A DNA stretch of 64,000 bases from NCBI RefSeq assembly GCF_020184175.1, contig NC_065532.1, forward strand, positions 23,994,001 through 24,058,000, given 5' to 3'. The position numbers and the translations under genes are program-made. Positions within the stretch are counted from its first letter, which is position 1. The number at the start of each line of letters is the position of its first letter. The notes below the pieces were generated by a model. That model had not been told where the DNA came from, ran no database searches, and saw only the letters and a program-made list of their open reading frames with translations. Shown piece after piece: positions 9,333 through 22,900 of this stretch. This stretch comes from Aphis gossypii. Taxonomy: Eukaryota; Arthropoda; Insecta; Hemiptera; Aphididae.

Positions 9333-12300
9333 GTGTGATTTAATTTTTTGATATAAAATAATCAATACCGCTTTTTAATTTTTATCACTTTGAAATTTAT
9401 TTGTTACGATTTATATGATTTTTGAATAATAAATAATAACACATTTTTTTTTTTAGATTATTGTATAGGTAATATTTCTAATTTTTTATTTATATTTAAA
9501 AAATAATAACATAGAGTAGAAATTTATAATATAATGAATCATAAGAAAAAATTATTATTAAAATAATTGATTCATTATATATTTCTTTCTTAAATTATGG
9601 TTTATATTAACGACTATTTTCTTCATTTCATGAAAACTATAATACCGAATCTATACATAGACGTCGATTACTATTATAATGTTGAATTTTTGTTTGCATA
9701 AATTATTGTTAGAACTTATTATGAAAGCATGTTTAATAATGTGTACTAGTGCATTCTTTAGATTTTAGATAATCTTAGGTCCCTTATATTAGTTTTTAAT
9801 ATTTTGCTAATACTAAAAACAATTTTTAATGAAAAATGGGAATACTCTTGTTTTATCAATATACAAAAGGCATAAAATATTCAATTAAATTATATTTTTA
9901 AATAAATTCCTTTTTATTCTACATGATTTGTAAAACAGCGAATAACTAAACACATAAATGTTATTGTTCGCCAATAATATTATTATAAATAAATATTTTA
10001 ATAAAATGTATATAATTTTATAATTTCTAAGGTTTTTTAAAATATACTGCTGGATTTCCAGGTAAGAAATAATTGTAAATCGATTTGAATAATATTTTTT
10101 TTAGCAAATATATTGTTCCTACATAGTAATAACTAATAAGCATTAATTTTTTTTGAACCTTACGAAAATTAGATTTATTTTAATTTTACATCATAGAATC
10201 ATATTACGAATACAAAAATTCTTTAGTATTTTCTTGTATTATTTTATTACAAAAAAAAAAAAAAAACATCACACGGAAAGTAAAATACTAAAATGTATGC
10301 TGTTTTAAATTCTGAGATTTCATTTCTACATTGTCTTTATAAGTCATTCGAGGATAGTGTGTATATTTTAGAAACTCTTTTCATTAACCCTACTTACTAG
10401 CTATTAATATCATTTTTTCTATGTATTAATTTAGTTATTAAATTCTTTAATACTTCATATTTTTTAATGGTAACTACTTACATGCAACTCTCTTCAATTA
10501 AATATTAATGGTTTGTCATTTTTGAAAATCATAAATATTATAAGATATTTTATTTTTATATTATGTACAACACTTATAAAATTATATATATTGTGTATAC
10601 TGTATAGCATAACCTTTTTGGATTCCAATTTAATTGTTGTGCTAGTTGTAAAAAGTTTTATTACAATAGAGAAATATATTTCCTGCATATTTATTTTAAA
10701 TGAAAAACCATTATAAGGTAGTTTATGTTTTTTAAATTTGTATGATACCAAATTATAATATCTCATCTATACAATAGTTATACTCTACGAAAATTTACTT
10801 ACGAAATATTGGATACAAATAAAATTCTATTTTATAAATATTTACATATCAACAACCTTTATACCTACCATTACAAAACATTTGAATTGCCACTGCAATT
10901 TGTAACTTATAGCTGAAAAACCAACAAGTAATAAAATTAGCCTCTACACGTCTTATACCTTGTATCGTATATGCGTTAAATAGATTTTAATGCAAGTGAT
11001 GTTCTGTATGATAGGAGGGTAATTTATTTATAAAAACTAAATTTAAGTAGGTACTTCTGTAGTTATTGTATTCATAGACAATATACATTATACATGTTCA
11101 ACATTCATAGGCTTAAAGCCACAAGGGACTAATATATTCCATAACTTTAATTAAAAAGAAATATTTAATACTCTATTATTATTCGATTTCAGATAATGCT
11201 AATGCTATTAAACTTATCTCTGCATATGGGAGTAAGTATTATTGGGATATTAATAAATTAAATTTAAAATATTACTTATTGCGGTTTTGTACACAAAACC
11301 AAAAAAAAAAAAATTTTATATATATAAAATAAATTGTCCTGACTTAAAAAAAAACATTTTTATAAAAACCCCACTACTAAGTTAGGTTAGTGTAATATAG
11401 GTTAATTCGGAAAAAAAAAATGAAAGGTTACTTCATCTTCAACATGTGAAGATGTAGACATGATAGATCATGGTCTTTCATTTTTTTTTCCGAATTAACC
11501 TATATTACACTAACCTAACTTAGTGGTGGGGTTTATATAAAAATGTTTTTTTTTTCCTAACCTAACCTAGTGGAGGGGTGGATGGAGAAATATAGTCGTG
11601 TTCGTATGCTAGTGGTTGTGACTTCTGAATTTGAACCGTATGAATAATAATTATGTATTGTAAGATCTTTAATGTATCATGAGTTAAACTGTAAAAATCG
11701 TATGAAATCATCATTCATTATAATATTTAATATAATCTACCTATCGATGAATCTAAATGATGAAATAATTGTAACTGCATACATTAGATTGATTTTGCTT
11801 TTGAAATGTTCTTTTTGTTCATATTTAGAATTTTGTTAGCTATATATTAAAATTTAACATAGGAAACTGTAAATAGTGAATCAATATATTATGTATAACC
11901 GTCTATGATGATAATTATATTATGTGTTTTTATTGAAATTAAGATATTTGTATATGATTTTAATATGAAAATAGTTTATATTTGAAGAAATGCATAGTAT
12001 GGATACATCTAATACGATTTTTATTTGAAAATCTGATAATTTTTAATATGAATATGAAGTTTGTATATATTTTCAGTGAAAATACGATATTATTATACAA
12101 ATGTGTGTATTATTATTTAGATTAAAATCGAAACAGTAAAACCTACATTTATATAGGTTTTGTAGACTGTTGAAATTATACATTTTTATGAGATTTTAAA
12201 TAGGTATTTACTTATTGTCTCATATTTTTATCAAGACCTGTATAATATCCATATGTGTCGAGGAATGAATATTTTAATATTTACGAACAAAATGATGATA

Positions 12301-15300
12301 TTTATGACAGCTAAAGAAATATAATATTTATCATATGGCTACATCTAATATGATTTTTATTTAAAAAATCTGTTGATTTTTAACATGAATATGAAGTTTG
12401 TATATATTTTTAACACATCTATTAGTCATTACTGTTACTATAAACAAAACACATCTCAGTATTCCATGGTCAGTTAATGTTAATCCAAACACCTAAATTT
12501 AGCATTAAATATGATACCATGATAGTATACTTCCATTGTTCTTGCAATAATATGTCTATTGATACTATGGAATTTAATAAAATGTATATATGTTTATCAG
12601 GTGGTAATTATATTAACGGCTGATACTATGAAAAAAATAAAAAATAAAATATTATATTTTTTCAACTCAGGATGATTTACTTTTATTATTATTAATTATT
12701 TTATCAAACACATAGGTACTCTTAATTTCCTACCCTGTATGTATGCACTTTTGCAATGTAAGTTACTTCAAATGTAAGAAAATGTATGGATAAAGGAAAT
12801 ATAAATAATAGCAAGATTTGTAATACGGTATAAGACTTTTATTACTGTAAAAAAAACAAATACACATATATACATATTTTTTATAAATACAATTAACAAA
12901 CAGATTTATAATGTGCATGAGCATAGGTATGTACTTTGTCTTCAAGTATAATCCTCTTGTCATCATAGTTATTATAAGTCAATTTGTTCGATTTGATTGT
13001 CTTGAGCTGGTGTTTGAATGATCGGATGGATACATTTTGAGTGAAAACGTCTAAATCACTGTCATCAAACAGACACTTCTTATGGTCATTGAATGACATG
13101 TGGTACTTTACCACATGCCCACGGATTCCCTTGGCTTTGATTTTTTCCATCCCATTAAGCTTGTAGGCATATGATTTTGCCCGTAACGCACAAAACTCTG
13201 TCATAACGAGTCCATCCGTCTCGTCGGAAAACAAACCCGGGATCTTCTTACGGTCGGGAATATAGCACGGATGGTCTTTCGGGAGATTTGATGTATCCAT
13301 CTTGTCCAGCAAGTTTGAATTAACAGCCAAGTCTTTATAAAAGTCATTAGTCAGTATGTAATATACTAACGAATCTGAGAAACAAAAAACATATGATTAA
13401 GATAATAATTATAATAAAAATAATAATAATTCAAAATATACCTGTATCTGTGTACATTAATGTGATATTTTTGCCATAATGCGCCTTCATTACATTATAG
13501 TGGTACTCGTACATCTTGGTTTTACTGATATCCAATACTGCGAAACCTATAATCAAAAATAATCAATAAATTAAAAATTATTAATACTAAGATGACATTT
13601 TTTTTTTTTTTTTTTTTTTTATGCAAGTAAAATTATTACCTATATATATTGGCTTGTTAAACATGATAATTTTGTTTTCCAATGAGACAGCAGCTAGATT
13701 TTTGCTGTATGTCGTACAATTTTTAAATGTTTGCTTGTTGATGAGTTTTTGTAATCTTCGCGGACGTGAAACTAGTTCCATCTTAAAACGTTTCCGTAAA
13801 GATTCCATGGTTTTTCCAAAAACGGCATTGTTCAAGAGTTTGAAGAAATCCTTTTCAAATTCATTCTTCGCCTTCTTCCTCATTTCAGTGTTTAGTTCGA
13901 TGTATTTTTTTAGCCAATCCGATTGTTTAAACTCAAAAACTCTGTGTACTTTTTCTACAATTAATCCATTTGCTATGGCTTGCTGCAGATTTCGATAATG
14001 GATTACGTAATTTTTTTTTGAATGAAGTGTTGCCATAAGTTTTTTCACTTTTGAACCAGGAGAAATTTTGTTCTCAGGTAAAAATGGAAGGTCGTTATGA
14101 ACGTCATGAAGTTCATTAGGGTATGATATGTTCACCTCATACACTCTGCCTTTATCTGAGGTCGGCGTTAAAGCATCTAATCCGTCTAACTTAGGTTCAA
14201 CCCATTTAAAGTCACCGTACGGCATGTATTGGGACATCGCCCAGCCATACAAATTGTTACAATCTTGATAAACTACCCATGATTTAGGCTTTGTTGAGTC
14301 GTAATCTTGGGTTTTTTATTATTAGCTTTAGCGTACCTCATACTTGCTTGTGTAAGACCGCCGCGGATTGAATTTTCGAAAAATAAGTGGGTGTCATAAT
14401 CAGAAAGCAATTCCAGTTTTACTTTGGTATATTTTAACATACAGTCAAAACTAAAACCTGGTGCCGTGTAATAAAAGGCTGGATCTAAATGGTATGTTTT
14501 CAAACAAAGGTCTCGGAAATTTTCGAATACGTCAGCCAACAATAGCACGTCAATTTTTAAATTCAAATCGCTATATTCTCCCAGGGTTTTGCATTTGAAA
14601 TGGTTCCATACTGTGACTGCGTGTTCGTATTCCTTGTCGTTTATGTGTTCTTCTGTTAGTGTACTGTAAAAATCTTCTTCCTTAGGCAAACTCGTCTCTT
14701 CTAACTTGTCCCAGCTATCGGTATATTCGTAAGGGTAGACACCCTTACGTGTGACAAGATCAAAATCTCTGGGTACGAATGCTTTTGCGGTTTCTCTGAA
14801 CTTCGCGAACCCAGGTGTTATTAAATTTTCTGCAAGTGTTGATAGTTTTGATGCCATGAAACGACAAGAGTCTATGAATTGAATTGAAAAGTTGTTCGAA
14901 ACGTGTTTTGAAAATGAAATGTATTTTTCTTCACTGTTCGGAATCACTGATATTGATTTAGTGTCATTTCCGAATTCGGTCACGATGAAATGTGCATCGT
15001 AATTAGACAAATTGTGTAGAAAGCATGGTACAAAGTTAGGTTTTTGCAGTTTCAGGTTGCAAGTATTACATAAAGTTTGCCTGAATTTGCCTGAAAGATG
15101 GCAGTGATCTGCCACTTTTGGGTTTTTGTCGGAAAAAATACACTTACATAAATTGCAAGTAATTTTCATTGCATGTGTGCTTTGTTCTTCTTCAGTCATT
15201 ATTATAGGTTTATTTGTTGTAAGCAAATCTTCAACTTTTCTTGCAATCTCAGTCACTTCATTCACAAATCTTTTGGCTACGTCTTGACGTGACTCATTAC

Positions 15301-16921
15301 CACGGAAAATAATTGGTTTTTGTGGTAATTCGAACTTTTCTAACAGATCTATGGGAACGTTTTCTGTTGCCTTTACAAACACGCCATAACTCATCGGCTC
15401 GTGCTTTTGGAATGCTGACGTATTCCCACCTTTGCTCTCTGTACATTTAACAAGGAGTACCTCGAAATCGGCATATATCGTGAACGGATGTCTTTGAGTG
15501 TTACTCCACCCATCGAATTCTAACAATGTACCGGGATCAGGCATCTTAGGTAGAATTGGTTTATGTTGTCCACATATCCGAGTGTGCTGATCTAGGGCTG
15601 CCTGTCCACTTCGTGTATTTTTTCTGGGTCGATTATCGAACGATGTGAAGCAACGTTTGCAAAATATAAAAGTTTCCTCATGACCCGTTTTTTGTGCTCT
15701 AACAAGACGTGAGAAATTTGATATGTATGAGTAGTGGCTTTTATCTCCGTTGGTAATTATCAGTAGATCGAAATGATCTTTTTTTTCTTCATCCGCAACT
15801 TTAAGTGGATAAATAATATGTTTTTTATTATTTTCTCGTCTTAATCCGAATATATTGACAGACGTGTTAAGGTTATTTTTTTCAAATGTTTGTATTTCCC
15901 TCACAGGCGTTGGGAATGTTAAACCAGAAAAATTATATTTTTATTCAAGTGAAGTATAATTTTCAGCCACTTGATTTTTGACCTTACCCGAAACGTGTCT
16001 TGCAAGGATTGCCCACTTGAAGCACTGTTGGTCTGAGTTTTGGGGATTGATAATTGCTTTTTTATTTTTGATGTCTTCCGGAAGTGTGATATAAGACGAA
16101 CCACCCATAAAAAAAATCTTGAATTTCTCGCTTGGTTATGGTTGGTTGTTGTTGGATTATAATATTTGAACCTGAAAATAGTATTATTTATTATTAATTT
16201 GATTATGAATATTTTATCTATTAAATTTGTAAATTTTTATTGTGAAAAAAATACTTACGATGTTTTTCTTTTTTATGTCTGATGAGGTTATCTCTTCGCG
16301 TGAATATTTCTGAACAAATACTGCATACGATTTTAGTGTGTGATTCGTGTGACTTGGCATGTCTATGTAGATTTTTGATCAATGTAAAGGTTTTATCGCA
16401 TACACTACACGAAAACATGATTATGTTTAAAACTGAAGAACACTAGTCGAACTCGCGAAACAAGACTGTACCCTTCAACGAATATATGGGTAATGAATTA
16501 TAGAAATTGTACTTTAAATAAGTGTGAAATATTTGTATTTAAGCGATTTACTAGCGTATGCGCACAATATAGTGGTAGAAAAATGAACTATGGTGTTCAT
16601 TAAAGTAAAATAAATAATTTGATTTTTATAACACTTGTAAGATATTTTTATACACTCTAAAAACACTTAAGAACTCTTAAATAACACGACTTGTCACTTG
16701 AATGCAGGTAAAGGGACTGATCTCATATTGTTCTATGCACTATACTTTATGGTTGGAATTCATCGGCAATACTCGGACGTGTTACTACAGGCTTGTACAT
16801 GTTTGTTATCGTACGATGTTGTAAGGGTGCGAGGACGGGTGGCGGGGTGGAAAATATATTTAAGGTTGACACTATTGGATTGGAATGTTTTATTGTTTAT
16901 AATTGTGACTATGTGTGACTA

Positions 16922-16960
<39 letters not shown>

Positions 16961-19900
16961 TGATACATAACGATGTATAACGTTAACGTATGCTTTAGTG
17001 AATGAGATAATAATCTGAAAATGGTATAGTATTTTTAGATATGTGTGGTTTTGTAGGTATCTTATATTATATTATGAGCATATTGTATGTATGTGTGTAT
17101 GTATGATATTATAGTTTGTAAGTATAGTTACAGTTATAGTTTGTATGGTCATATCATAATTATATGTATATATATACCTATGTAGTATGTATCGTATGCT
17201 AAATATGTGTTTTATTGATATGTAAGTATATATTATGTAAATTGTATAATATATGTTCAGGGGTTTGTGATAATGATGTGTGTATGATTGTTTGGATATA
17301 ATATGTAAGTATGTATATAATATGTAAACTATATTATAATATATTTGAATGTGTGTTTGTTTGAGATACATTCCGATGTATAACGTACCTATGCATTAGC
17401 ATGATGTTTATTCGAATGGGATTATAATCTGAAAATTGTGTAATATTTTTAGATATGTGTGATGTTGTAGGTATACCTTATATTATATTATGAGTATGTT
17501 TTTACGTATGTATTGTATGTATGTATATATGTATGACGTATGTACATTTATGATGGTAAATAATATGTTGTGTGTGTGTGTGTGTGTGTGTGTAAATAAA
17601 AGGGAGGAAATATAATTGGGGGAAAATATTTGACGGTCAAGTATCCTATTTAGTCGAAATCAAAATATTATATATATTATTTTTCTTCAAAAGGTGGAGG
17701 TTAATGTATTTGAATGGAAAAGCATAAAATATATGTCGGTTACGTGCAGGATCTGGCGGTATACAAATATACACCGATGGGTGGTGCGTCTTATATTGAG
17801 TTATTACTTGTTGTTTGGGAGGAGCCTGTACTACGAACTGCCTATACAGAGGAGCCTATGCTTTTACATGTAAAATTTAAGGCGGAGGAGCTGCTGAACC
17901 TATACCAAATCATACTACTATTTTTTTTATAGTATCATTATGAAAGGATTTTTCAAAATTCAATCCCTTGAGGGGGGAGGGATTTAAAATTTGATATATC
18001 AATCAACGCACAACCCAAACCTCTAGGTCTAGATTTTTAAAAACCAAAAAAATATCACGAGTGCAATAAATTTGTTAGCGCAGTGGCACTTCAATACAAT
18101 ATAATATGTAGAACTCAAACCATGGTTTCGGTGGCCTAATTTTTTGCATTATTTTTTTCTTATTTTTTCTAACTATTTTATCTATACAAATGTCAAGATT
18201 TTTTTTATTCGTTGAATTTTAATTTGGTTATCGTGTATAGAGTGGCGTAATGGCATTATTTGTTTTATTCGTCGATAAAGGGGATTACACTTTTGATATA
18301 ACTTCAAGGTAGATGTATATAAGATAATATTATCCTGACTTACTGATTCATCATCGCCTACCTGGCGATTATTGAGTATTAAAATGAAATTTGGGATTTT
18401 TCATTATTGTTACTGAATTGTTGGTAGATATTTTAATTAGTTTCAAAGGATTTATTAACAAAAACAAATCGGCATTAAAGGGTTTTAATCAAACCATTTA
18501 TATTTATTTATGAATTTTGTTGGCTCGCCTTCGGCTTTAACAATAATAAATTAATGGGCCTTAGCGGCCGGGAGGATAAGCAACTTATTGCACTACCGTC
18601 CCATGAACAATAATAAAAAAGGCAATAGTTGTAATTGGAGTTACTTAAAAAATTGTATAATAATAATAAATTGACCACTTTGTACAATAGATTTATAAAT
18701 TTATAGTTTACAATATATATATCACAGATTAGTTGTATCAGTCAAGTTGAATAATAACAAAAATAGTATATTAAATAATAATAATAATAAATGACTCGTC
18801 GGTCAGATGACAAGTTTATAATATCTGGTGCACCACATACGCTTGGGGTTATGACGTCTTGAGGTGCCGGGATCCGTATAATAATCAATTTAAATACAAT
18901 AAAAAGTACAGGATTGATCCCGCACACACTCAAGGACCCCGCTAACCTCAACACGAAGAACAATCACAATACACACTGCTACAGCGGACAAACAACTCAA
19001 CAAACCACGAGAAACACAGTCTTCTGCTGGTAATCAATGACCGCCCTAAACTAGGGGAAAAACAATTAAATGATTGGCAATAAATGCTCGAACGATATTT
19101 ACCAGACAGAAGAAATCACAATACACAAGAAAAACGTGGTTTGACAGCTGCAGCAGGAACAAAAACACAGTATGGTACGGCTGGCTGGACAGTGGACAGC
19201 GGACAAAAGTGAAGTGATTCGACTTAACATATTATAACGGACGAGAGAAAACGAAAAAACTCAAAAGAACGGTTTTTCAGTGTCACCACACTAAACAATA
19301 AACAATGGAAAAACTAGAAACTTTGTGACACTAAAAGCATGACTAAATGAAAAACTTAACGTTTTGAACATAACCGAATAATAAGAAAACATTTAACATT
19401 GATAATGTTTCCACAGCTGGCCGGTCGCATACATAGATACTACACAATATAATGAAAAGATCCACATCTGTTACGGAAAGTCAACGAGCGATTGTGGCTC
19501 CATCTCCTACTCAATGTATACAAACCTTACATCACAGAATAAAACAATGCTTACATGTTACTTGTTATAGTAAGATATTTATTTTATACTTTTATAGTTT
19601 AAATCATGAACTACTACACGTAGTAGTTCATGGTTTAAATAAATTTGTTTTTCGTCAGCTTTATGAACTTACTGTATTCAGTATTTCAGTGATTTGTTTA
19701 ATTTTATAACACCAGACGGCGCCACAATCGCTCATTGACTTAGCGCATGATTTAAGATCTATCTTTAAGTCTATCTTAAATCATGACTTTGCGTAACAGA
19801 TCTTGTCCAAATGATAAAGGTTCGTTTCCAGTCCTGTTAATCTTAGTCCGTGGCTGCAACTGTGGAACGCACGGTGCGTTACGTGCACATGAAAACGATA

Positions 19901-22900
19901 ACATAAGAAAACATAGATAACACAAACATAAAACAAGGGCCATATTGGCATAAACAAATTCTATCAATTTAAATATTGTAATTACACACTTAAATAATAA
20001 ATATTACAATATTGATAAAAAATATGTTTTCAATACAATTGAAAATAAAATGTATTTCTACGTATGTAAATTATTTGTTTATTAATTTAAAAACAAAATT
20101 CACAATATTAATTTATTTGTTTTTTTAGATACAATTGGTATGTGTTCGCTCTGTATTTTTATTACCATTTTAGTATTTTAAGTTTATTATTATTATTTTA
20201 ATTTGTAAAAATTACATTACTTTAATTTTACTTTTATTTATAGAAGACAAATTGAGTACGTATTTGTTTGTTCTATTTTATGCTATTTTACAATAACATA
20301 CAATTATATTTAATTATTTTCTTTTAATATTAATATATCCAATACTTATGCAATATTAAATTTGTTCAAATGATAACTATAATTAAACCATAGTAAAAAC
20401 AATGCTCGATCGCAAATTAGAATATTAAAATTTGGAACACACCAAGTTAAATTAAAAAAAAAAAAAAAAGTACTAAAATAAAATAAAAATAGCTTATAAG
20501 AAATGACAGGTTTATTAAATATCATATTATTAATAAAAAATTATTTGTTTATTTTTATAGATTCCCAAGGTAAATATTTATAAGTTTTATACACATGAGT
20601 TTTATTATTTGACAAAAATGAAGTTAAATAAAGTCAAATGTTTGATGGGAACAGGTGATGTCACTGTGACGTCACGCTGGCACCCGATATCAACAAATTA
20701 AATTATTCATTCCTAACTTTTTCATAAATTACAATCAGAGTTATCGTCGTTAAATTTCATTTCATTAATATAATTATAGAATATAAGAAAGTTTGTACAC
20801 AAATTATGAATTTAAAATTCTGAAAAGAAGATAAAGTTTTAAAGTCCAATCTCAAATTAATATATTGTTATCGAATAATTTATAATCATGTAATCATAAT
20901 AAATTTTAAAAACAATACAAAAATGGTCTACATTGAGTGATGACTGCTGAAAGATAGATTAGATACCTACATGCTAAACATTTGTAATAACTTATCTTTG
21001 TAATACGTTATAAATTAAAATAATATTAATTTGTAAATTAATCACCTGTTTTTTTTGAGCTCAAACTCAATTAAGAATCATGATAAAATATGATTGTAGA
21101 ATGCAGTAATGTATTTTGCAATAAATGGTTATTATATTATCTCAAATAAATTTTATTGTTATTTGCTTTTAGCTCAATATAGTAAGCAAAATATCTATCA
21201 TTATTATCGTAGTTTTATAAAATGTATTTCAATTAACTGTTAATAATTTAAAACAATACAAATTAATTACAATTACCTATTTATTTTTATTTTAATAAGA
21301 TTCATTACAACGTAAGTAATTGTTGAGTTTATAATTGTATATATTATTGTGATTTATAAAACTTATTAACATAATACGTTTCTCATAATTTATTTTATTA
21401 ATTTTGTTTCTCCATTGTTATTTGTTATTATACATATATGCAAATGAGGATACTATGATCAATTGAACTTTTATCAATTTTTTTAACGTATTTATGTCTG
21501 GTTAACACAATCCAATTTTGATAGTTACTTTGTATTTATTTCAACTTTCAATTATGTTTTTTTCAAAACATGTATAAAACTAATAAGTATATAATAACCT
21601 ATAACGACTAACAACCCTGATGTACGTCTATAAATGCTATGCAAATATTTGCTATTAAAATAATTATTTTTGAAATATTTCGATGTATAAGTTTCTCTAT
21701 TAAAAATGTTTATTACAGTTTTTATATAGTTATTATTTAATTCGTGTTATTATTATTATTATTTTTTTTTTTTTTTTAGGTAAACTTGGTACGTAAATAT
21801 TTATTTTGTTTATTTTTATTAAAATGTACTCATTAAACTTCATTGTAAATTAAATGTTAGTTAGATATAATTGTTATACTAATAATGACGATATATTACA
21901 TTATATTTTTTACAGTTGACATGAGTTAGTATTATTTTTGTTTATTGTGATATTTTAGTATATTTTAGAATGACTAGATAAAAAATAAAAAATATTCTAT
22001 TGTCCAATTAACTATACGATTTCATACTGAATTTTGTTAAGAAATTGCTCATCAGAAAGTATTTTTCTTCAAAATTTGGTTTTCTTAAATTAACCGTGAC
22101 AAGACATTTGTCTATAATCTATTTATAAAAAAATATTATGTACATATAAATAAATAAATTAAATATAATCATTCACAGATAATTTAAGTACGTATTAATT
22201 TTTTTTTTTTAATAAGAAAAATGATTATAATCGTTTTGTATAGAAAAAATCTTTTACAATATAATTTGAGGTTTGAATTTTATACTATGGAACAGTTACA
22301 TGCTTCTGTTTGCAACATTTGTGATAATATTTAATAAACAATTTAATTATAAAGTACTAATAACAATTTAAAATAATTGTGAAAAAACGTAAGCAGAAGC
22401 AAATGAGAATATCTATGCAGCTTAGTTTTTTAAAACATAGTTTTTTTTTTTGTCATTCAATTAAGAAAGATTGTACCGAATGAGTGAAATTGCTAACCAG
22501 CGATACCACTTTTCCTCAAAAAAAGAAGAACCTTAAAAATGTATACAATCTTACAATAACATACCAAATCTATTATGCAAATATTTAAACAAAAATTTAC
22601 AATTTTCCCTCTTAACGTTTGAATAATATTATTATTTACGATATCTATAGGGTGTCCCACCAGAAGCGCACATTTTAAGGACGCCAGGATTTTTTTGTAT
22701 CTGGGTTGGCTGCTTTGTTCCAATGTTTTTCTTATTTTATAACATCTCCCATTTGTCATCGCAAAGTAGTTTTTGGCATTCATCATTATGGAGAGGTTCA
22801 CAGTGGAACAACGCGTAACATTATAGTGAAAATGTACTACAAGTGTGGAGAGTATATGTTGCTAAAACCTTGTGAAAGCTTCGGACGATCTTTGGACACA

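Larger units (their letters stand above)
12893..16418 (-). pseudogene. C2H2 / HNH-endonuclease / protein-primed-type DNA polymerase B gene (degraded)
   Basis: Minus-strand gene inside intron 4 of the microexon gene. Four exons are visible: 16259-16418, 13640-16171, 13442-13546 and 12893-13374, with GT-AG introns between them. Exon 1 encodes two C2H2 fingers (CSVC, CSIC). Exon 2 carries an endonuclease VII-like HNH segment ('DHCH', 'CNTCN') near 15050-15110, family-B exonuclease motifs ('NYDAHF', 'LKIDVLLLADVF') and the polymerase motif A region ('NNLYGWAM') with a 'KxxxNxxxG' motif ('KLLNNAVFGK'). The intron between exons 3 and 4 splits the catalytic 'YTDTDS' motif C, and the last exon ends with 'ILEDKVHTYAHAHY'. 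Breaks: an in-frame TAA at 15941-15943, a one-base frame change at the A8 run 16109-16116, and another near the T6 run 14312-14317. This is the mobile-element or virus-derived PolB type (Polinton/adintovirus-like), but no integrase, ATPase or capsid gene is visible nearby. Confidence 0.8.

Noticed and set aside
17072..17371. 99-codon minus-strand ORF rich in I, Y, T
   Set aside because: Translation of a GTAT/ATGT low-complexity region.
17714..17932. 72-codon ORF (MEKHKIYVGY start)
   Set aside because: No recognisable domain and no splice or promoter context; lies in repeat-rich intron sequence.
18500..19440. Less AT-rich region that could be an LTR or other transposon
   Set aside because: No terminal repeats, target duplication or protein domain could be identified by eye.
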